A stretch of DNA of 64,000 bases. It comes from Eubacteriaceae bacterium (GTDB lineage: Bacteria; Bacillota; Clostridia; Eubacteriales; Alkalibacteraceae). The stretch lies in NCBI GenBank assembly GCA_013335935.1, contig JAAXUP010000005.1, forward strand, positions 1-64,000, given 5' to 3'. Both the position numbers and the translations under genes were made by a program. A model generated the notes under the pieces. The model had not been told where the DNA came from. It did no database searches and was given only the letters and a program-made list of their open reading frames with translations. How positions within the stretch are numbered: position 1 is the first letter of the stretch; every line of letters starts with the position of its first letter. Shown here one piece after another: positions 59,383 through 64,000 of the stretch.

Positions 59383-61820
59383 GGATGAAGCAGGATTTTT
59401 TTTGCTTCATCCCCTATCATTTGCTTTGTATCCGCGTATTTCCCCCAGGGATTTTCTCCTGAATCCAGACGCTCCCATGCATTGGAGACTGTCCAATGGG
59501 CGCCCCCCGTCAAGGTCGAAAGTTCCTCCCAGGAACATGGCATAGAAACACCCATTCCAGGACGGGCACGCACTGATAGCGAGGCAACTGTAGTAGCTCC
59601 CCGACCATTGCGAATGTAGTCAACGAAAATCTTGCCCACCCGATTCCGTGGTCCGCTGATATCCGTGAATCGGCTTGGTATTACTTTTGCCAGGTGCTGG
59701 GCGACTGCCCTGGAAAAATCTTTTACCGTATCCCAGTCATCAACCGGCAGCAACGGAACGACAATATGCAGGCCTTTGCCTCCACTGGTTTTCAGGAAGC
59801 TTTCCAACCCCAGTTCTTCCAGTAAGGTGTGGGTCAGACCAGCGGCTTCCAGCATCATCGCCCATGTAATGCCTTCTCCCGGATCCAGATCAAAAACCAT
59901 GCGATCCGGCATTTCAAGATTTTGGGTCGTGGCGTTCCAGGTGTGAAACTCGATGACATTCATCTGGACTGCGCCCATCAAGGCTTCAAATGAGTCTATT
60001 TCCATCAAAGACGGATGACCCGGGTCAAAAGACGGATCCAAAAGCTTCAACCCAGTTATCCTTAAACTTTCCCCATGCTTTTGGAAGAACATCTGTCCAC
60101 CCAACCCTGAAGGCGCCCGAAGAAAAGATACCGGACGGCCGGCAAGCTGAGGCAGCATCCACTTTGATGCCAGCTGGTAATAGTTTATAATATCTTGTTT
60201 TTTTATCCCTGTACTGGCATCTATCACCCTGTCAGGGTTGCTGATTTGATATCCAGATTTTTCTGGTGCCTTAATCAGTACAGGAGCCATATCCTGGGCT
60301 GCTTCTCTGTGTATCAAAGCTGCCGGTTTATCCTTTCGCAGTCCTCGAAAAACCCCGTGCCTTATTCTGCCTGATTTGGTCCAACCGGCAAAAGACACCT
60401 CTGCAACCAAATCAGGACTTACCCAGTTCCCCATGGCATCTTTTGGTTTCTCAAATAATGGCGACTCCCCAACTGCCTTTTGCGCAAGTTTTTCATAGAG
60501 CTTTTTCGCTGTATCATTATCAAATCCTGTACCGACCCTGCCTGTATAAATCAGGCAACCGTCATCATCATTGACTCCCAGGAGCAATGCACCGATTCCT
60601 CCCCTTTGACCCTTGTTTTCAGTATACCCAACCACTACAAATTCCTGACTTTGAGAGCATTTGAGCTTGATCCAATTCAAAGATCTTCCTGACACATAGT
60701 ATGAATCCTTCCGTTTTCCAATAACTCCTTCCAGTCCGATTTGACAGGCGCTTTTTACGATGTCACTACCCCTCGCTTCAAAGTCTTCACTGAAAAGTAC
60801 TGAACCGGAAGGCCTATCCCGCAAAACCTCTTGAAGGAGCGCCCGGCGTTCAGCCAGACGAACGCTTCGCAGGTCAAATCCTGCATGATAAGGAAGATCA
60901 AAGACATAATAACGGAGCCCCTTGGTATTTCCAGATTCAAACGCCTTCTGCAGAGCACCAAAATCAGGCATCCCATCAGCTCCAAGGGCAACGAGTTCAC
61001 CATCCAGCCAGCCAGGAGCGATTTTCAAACCCTTAAGGTCCAATTCCAGGCTTTCCAGTTTGTCTGTCCAGTCGAGGCCGTTTCGAGTGAATAAGTTCAC
61101 TTGATCCCCGTCGATTCGTGCTAAAATCCGGTAACCGTCGAATTTTATTTCATAGCTCCAGTCCCCCTCCCTGGGAGCACCTTCAACTAACGTTGCCAGC
61201 TGTGGAGAGAGGGAAGAAGGAACTGGTGCCTCCTTCGCGCCAAAAGGTATGAACAGTCTTCCACGCCCACTAAGCACGCTATCCGGCAATGCCTCAAGGA
61301 CATTATATTCGGCTTCCTTCCGAATGTAAGTATCCCGTTCCTTTATTAGCAGCCAGGGCTCTTGTTTTTCACCTGATTTTTTATTCATCCTGACCAGAAC
61401 CCATGTGCCCTGCAGTTTTACTCCGTGCAGCCGAAACTTCAGATCACCGGTGTTTAACCCCTGGACAGGATCCCCCATAGGTTCCCAGGTTCCTTTGTCC
61501 CAGATGATCACCTTGCCTGCGCCATATTGCTTGGGTGGGATGACCCCTTCAAATTCCCCATAAGATACAGGATGATCCTCAACCTTCACAGCCAGGCGCT
61601 TTTGAGTTGGATCATAACTTGGCCCCTTAGGTATGGCCCAGCTTTTCAAAACCCCGTCCAACTCCAGACGCAAGTCGTAGTGAGTGTTTCTGGCATCATG
61701 TCTCTGGATGACATACGACAGGCGTGTTGTTTTATTGGAATTATCCTCTTTCGGTTCTGGGGTGATGGAGAAATCTCGTTTTTCCTTATATGGTAAAAGG
61801 GGATCATCGATCATCTTCAT
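59379..61820 (-). CDS. ligD: ATP-dependent DNA ligase D (phosphoesterase-ligase-polymerase)
   Basis: 813 residues with three domains. 3'-phosphoesterase, about 5-165: VIQRHDARNTHYDLRLELDG with catalytic His and Asp. ATP-dependent ligase, about 200-510: nucleotidyl motif YEIKFDGYR with Lys226. Primase-polymerase, about 520-813: MVFDLDPGEG (metal Asp pair) and SGGKGLHIVVPL. It repairs double-strand breaks by nonhomologous end joining together with Ku, encoded 31 bases upstream. This order matches Pseudomonas LigD; many Bacillus enzymes lack the phosphoesterase. The last codons overlap the PadR stop codon. Start behind AAGGAG. Confidence 0.95.
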   Translation of the reverse strand: MKMIDDPLLPYKEKRDFSITPEPKEDNSNKTTRLSYVIQRHDARNTHYDLRLELDGVLKSWAIPKGPSYDPTQKRLAVKVEDHPVSYGEFEGVIPPKQYGAGKVIIWDKGTWEPMGDPVQGLNTGDLKFRLHGVKLQGTWVLVRMNKKSGEKQEPWLLIKERDTYIRKEAEYNVLEALPDSVLSGRGRLFIPFGAKEAPVPSSLSPQLATLVEGAPREGDWSYEIKFDGYRILARIDGDQVNLFTRNGLDWTDKLESLELDLKGLKIAPGWLDGELVALGADGMPDFGALQKAFESGNTKGLRYYVFDLPYHAGFDLRSVRLAERRALLQEVLRDRPSGSVLFSEDFEARGSDIVKSACQIGLEGVIGKRKDSYYVSGRSLNWIKLKCSQSQEFVVVGYTENKGQRGGIGALLLGVNDDDGCLIYTGRVGTGFDNDTAKKLYEKLAQKAVGESPLFEKPKDAMGNWVSPDLVAEVSFAGWTKSGRIRHGVFRGLRKDKPAALIHREAAQDMAPVLIKAPEKSGYQISNPDRVIDASTGIKKQDIINYYQLASKWMLPQLAGRPVSFLRAPSGLGGQMFFQKHGESLRITGLKLLDPSFDPGHPSLMEIDSFEALMGAVQMNVIEFHTWNATTQNLEMPDRMVFDLDPGEGITWAMMLEAAGLTHTLLEELGLESFLKTSGGKGLHIVVPLLPVDDWDTVKDFSRAVAQHLAKVIPSRFTDISGPRNRVGKIFVDYIRNGRGATTVASLSVRARPGMGVSMPCSWEELSTLTGGAHWTVSNAWERLDSGENPWGKYADTKQMIGDEAKKILLHP

Positions 61821-61851
61821 AAGACTTCTTCCCGCTCCTTCCTCTGTTTAT

Positions 61852-62700
61852 TCAAAAATTATCTTTCGTCTTTTCCATATCCTCTGGAGGCTGGCTTTCT
61901 TTTTCCCTCTGCAGGCTCTTCCTCAATAGTTCTGTGAAATCAACAACATCTGCCATCCCGACATTTTCAGCCTCGCTTTCAGAACGGTTGACAGTCTGAA
62001 TATCATCTGCCTTTGCCTTTTCTTCTACGATGGCCATCACCTTGTTTTTGAAGGAATCTTCAAATTTTTCAGGCTTCCAGGATTCTGACATGGCTTGAAC
62101 CAGCTGATCCGCCATGGCGTATTCCCGCTCGGTTACCCCGGCTTCAGCCAGAGGGGTAAAGGAGAAATCCTCAGTGGGACGAATCTGGTTTGCCCACCTG
62201 AGAAGGATCAGCACAAGAACTGATTCCGTTGGGATTATCGCGGCTAAATGCTGTTTTGTATGGATCACCACCTTTGCGATCCCTACGCGTTTCGCTTTTA
62301 ATAGCGTCTCCCGAAGCAAGACGTAGGCTTTGTCCGACTCCCCAAGGGGAGCAAGATAGTACGGCCTTTCGAAATAGACAAGGGGAATTTCCTCCCCGCA
62401 TACAAAAGACTCAATTTCGATGACCTGAGTGCTCTTTGGCAAAGCATACTTGATTTCTTCATCGGATAAGATCACATATCGCTCCTTGTCATAAGCGATT
62501 CCCTTAACAATATTTTCTTTGTCTATTTCTTTCCCCGTTTGCTTGTTGATTCGCTTGTATCCCACTGGGTCCATGGTGCGCTTATCCAGCCAATCAAAAT
62601 CCAGACCTGACTCTCTCGTAGCTGTATGCAGCGCTACCGGGATATAGACAAGGCCGAAACTGATTGCTCCATTCCAAATCGTTCGTGTGGCTGGAGTCAT
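61852..62700 (-). CDS. ku: Ku, nonhomologous end-joining DNA-binding protein
   Basis: 282 residues. Bacterial Ku core: AISFGLVYIPVALHTATRES at the start, YKRINKQTGKEIDKENIVKG, VYFERPYYLAPLGESDKAYV, and the tail segment MADQLVQAMSESWKPEKFED that leads into a Lys/Glu-rich C-terminus. The homodimer forms a ring on DNA ends and recruits LigD, whose gene follows in the same operon. Start behind AAGGGGAC. Such NHEJ pairs help cells that have a single genome copy, such as spores or stationary cells. Confidence 0.94.
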   Translation of the reverse strand: MTPATRTIWNGAISFGLVYIPVALHTATRESGLDFDWLDKRTMDPVGYKRINKQTGKEIDKENIVKGIAYDKERYVILSDEEIKYALPKSTQVIEIESFVCGEEIPLVYFERPYYLAPLGESDKAYVLLRETLLKAKRVGIAKVVIHTKQHLAAIIPTESVLVLILLRWANQIRPTEDFSFTPLAEAGVTEREYAMADQLVQAMSESWKPEKFEDSFKNKVMAIVEEKAKADDIQTVNRSESEAENVGMADVVDFTELLRKSLQREKESQPPEDMEKTKDNF

Positions 62701-62809
62701 TTTTTAGTCCCCTTTCTATCAGGTATCTTTCATAAATCTCAGGTTATCTATACCCATTTGATTCTGACTTCAAAATGCACCTTCAATTCGAACTGATAAT
62801 ATTTATGCA

Positions 62810-62868
62810 TAGGAAAAGCCAGTCAATCAAATATAACGGATCGTTACACTGACTGACTGGCTTTTTTA
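62810..62868 (-). terminator. Terminator of the second MT II gene
   Basis: AAAAGCCAGTCA (62814-62825) pairs with TGACTGGCTTTT (62854-62865) around a long loop; on the minus strand the stem ends in TTTT. It separates the corrinoid pair from the ku-ligD operon. Confidence 0.75.
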
Positions 62869-62898
62869 CTGTCTGAACTTTAAACTTTTCTCTTCGTC

Positions 62899-63711
62899 TT
62901 AACCGATGATGCCTTTTCGAACGGCTGCTGAGAATTTTCTGGTATGTCTGTCTCTCCCAAGGAGCGCTTCTGATGCAAAAATCGAGCTCATGATTTCCTT
63001 GTTCAAAGGATCCATGATAGCCGAATCCATGCCTGCATAGATGGCCAGGGTCATGAAATTCTGGTTGATGAGTTTTCTTGCAGGCATTCCAAAGGAAATG
63101 TTGCTAAGTCCTGATGTTATCTTGACGGTAGGGTAAACCGCTTTGATCTTATTGATACTGTCAATAAAATTGATAAGGGACTGATTATCAGTAGAAAGGG
63201 CCATAACCAGGGGATCGATGTGGATCCTGTCTGGGGTAATGCCATACTTTGCCGCTTTTTCGATGATTTTTAAAGCAATATCCACTCTCGGCTGTACGTC
63301 GCAGGGAATACCGCTGTTGTCGCAGGTAAGGGCCACAACTTCCCAGTCATTGCCTTCCATCAGAGGGAAAATGACATCGCATTTATCCTGGTCTGTTCCT
63401 GCTACCATCTCCAAATTGACGGAGTTAATCAGGCCTTGCTTTTTGATGAACGGGATGACTTCTTTCAGAAATATTGGATTTGGACTATCGATGCAGATTG
63501 GCGTATCCACGGCATCCTGAACGATGTCGATCAGCCATTTTAACGTTTCCACCTCAACATCCGGCGCGGTGGAAGCGCATACATCGATGAAGTTGGCGCC
63601 TGCTTCGGCTTGTTTGATGGCTCTGTCTCTGATGAAATCAGCATTTCTTTCTTCGATCGCCTTTTTAACGGGTGGAATTGTTCCGTTGATTTTTTCTCCG
63701 ATAATAATCAA
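62899..63711 (-). CDS. Methyltetrahydrofolate:corrinoid methyltransferase (MT II), copy 2
   Basis: 270 residues from TTG 63711, behind AGGAGGG. Same family and blocks as copy 1 (IIIGEKINGTIPPVKKAIEE, ANFIDVCASTAPDVE, ICIDSPN, IHIDPLVMAL, TSGLSNISFGMPARKLI). It moves methyl groups between a corrinoid protein and tetrahydrofolate. Transcription runs from the corrinoid-protein gene at the window edge into it, 52 bases apart. It differs from copy 1 in many positions, including a longer stretch VEMVAGTDQDKCDVIFPLME-type loop, and likely belongs to a third demethylation module that continues outside the window. Confidence 0.92.
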   Translation of the reverse strand: MIIIGEKINGTIPPVKKAIEERNADFIRDRAIKQAEAGANFIDVCASTAPDVEVETLKWLIDIVQDAVDTPICIDSPNPIFLKEVIPFIKKQGLINSVNLEMVAGTDQDKCDVIFPLMEGNDWEVVALTCDNSGIPCDVQPRVDIALKIIEKAAKYGITPDRIHIDPLVMALSTDNQSLINFIDSINKIKAVYPTVKITSGLSNISFGMPARKLINQNFMTLAIYAGMDSAIMDPLNKEIMSSIFASEALLGRDRHTRKFSAAVRKGIIG

Positions 63712-63763
63712 TTGTGTTCCCTCCTGAAATGAATTTAAACGTTTAAGTTTTCGCCGACTTTAT

Positions 63764-64000
63764 TTACTTGACCCAGTTCTGAGCAATCTTAACGCCTTCT
63801 GCTGCATTGGTGGTAAATGCGTCCGCTCCAATATGCTCGCAAGCTTCCTTCGTAACAGGGTTACCGCCGATAACGATTTTGACAGAATCACGAAGACCTG
63901 CTTCCTTAAGTCCGTCTACGGTATCTTTCATGGCTTCAAGGGCTAATGTAAGTACGCCGCTCATACCCACGATATTTGGTTTAACTTCTTTAACTTTGTC
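63764..64000 (-). CDS. Corrinoid protein, copy 3 (N-terminus outside the window)
   Basis: The last 78 residues are visible and the frame is open to the window end. The B12-binding Rossmann features remain: NIVGMSGVLTLALEAMKDTV, KIVIGGNPVTKEACEHIGAD and the tail AAEGVKIAQNWVK. The Asp-x-His-x2-Gly cobalt ligand would lie upstream, beyond position 64000. It differs from copies 1 and 2 (GMSGVLTLALEAM against ACSGLLTTTMPAL), so it belongs to another subgroup and pairs with MT II copy 2. Confidence 0.88.
   Translation of the reverse strand, partial: DKVKEVKPNIVGMSGVLTLALEAMKDTVDGLKEAGLRDSVKIVIGGNPVTKEACEHIGADAFTTNAAEGVKIAQNWVK

Noticed and set aside
59382-59413. Hairpin GGGATGAAGC...GCTTCATCCC with T-rich loop taken as a padR terminator
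   Set aside because: It lies inside the last codons of ligD and the T run is in the loop, not after the stem, so it is not a normal terminator, although it may still affect the convergent ends.
1-64000. tRNA, rRNA and CRISPR elements
   Set aside because: No cloverleaf, ribosomal RNA sequence or regularly spaced short repeat was recognised by eye; a covariance search would be needed to exclude a tRNA fully.

Overview
The window looks like chromosome of a low-GC, Gram-positive anaerobe of the Clostridia/Eubacteriales type, probably an acetogen or a relative. Reasons: a lipoteichoic-acid-synthase-like sulfatase, many lipoproteins with Gram-positive lipoboxes, strong AGGAGG-type ribosome binding sites with frequent TTG/GTG starts, and above all a large set of corrinoid-dependent methyltransferase genes of the kind acetogens use to take methyl groups from methoxylated or methylated substrates to tetrahydrofolate. 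The species cannot be named from the sequence alone. No rRNA, tRNA, CRISPR array, transposase or prophage was seen.

Layout. 1-21.7 kb is mostly housekeeping and transport: a cut cvfB-like gene, a MacAB-like ABC exporter, a polar amino acid ABC importer, a YgiQ radical SAM/pgsA/methyltransferase group, truA, a Na/phosphate symporter, small-molecule transporters, carbonic anhydrase, a DNA-alkyl repair protein, and a CcdA/TlpA thiol pair. 21.8-32 kb is a sugar or polyol locus: two zinc dehydrogenases, a split transketolase, a ribose-type ABC importer, an SDR dehydrogenase and an AraC regulator. Two promoters at its ends carry the same inverted-repeat operator (GGACA-N15-TGTCC) at the same distance from the -35 box, so the AraC protein very likely controls both operons. 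32-46 kb holds a DEAD-box helicase, a MutY-DUF5655 fusion, a glutaredoxin with a zinc ribbon, a tripartite tricarboxylate transporter, ribosomal protein L25, an LTA-synthase-like protein, a CPH-type metal P-ATPase and assorted small genes.

46.8-64 kb is the corrinoid region. One promoter drives methyl-THF methyltransferase, corrinoid protein 1 and URO-D methyltransferase 1. A second module repeats corrinoid protein plus URO-D methyltransferase. A third, divergent URO-D gene, the ASKHA/2Fe-2S reductive activator (RACo) and a DUF2284 protein follow. Further on are an old-yellow-enzyme type FAD/Fe-S oxidoreductase under a PadR regulator with a clear operator, a two-gene NHEJ system (LigD, Ku), and another corrinoid protein/methyl-THF methyltransferase pair cut by the window end. 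In the expected scheme, a URO-D enzyme moves the methyl group from substrate to the corrinoid protein, the methyl-THF enzyme moves it to THF, and RACo re-reduces inactivated corrinoid.

The least expected features are a modular stem-loop repeat family (two 84-nt copies, 82/84 identical, flanking RACo and lying in its predicted leader and at its stop codon, plus two diverged copies at 13.3 and 21.7 kb), the shared AraC operator, the PadR operator over a perfect consensus promoter, and an SDR protein whose catalytic lysine is replaced by asparagine.
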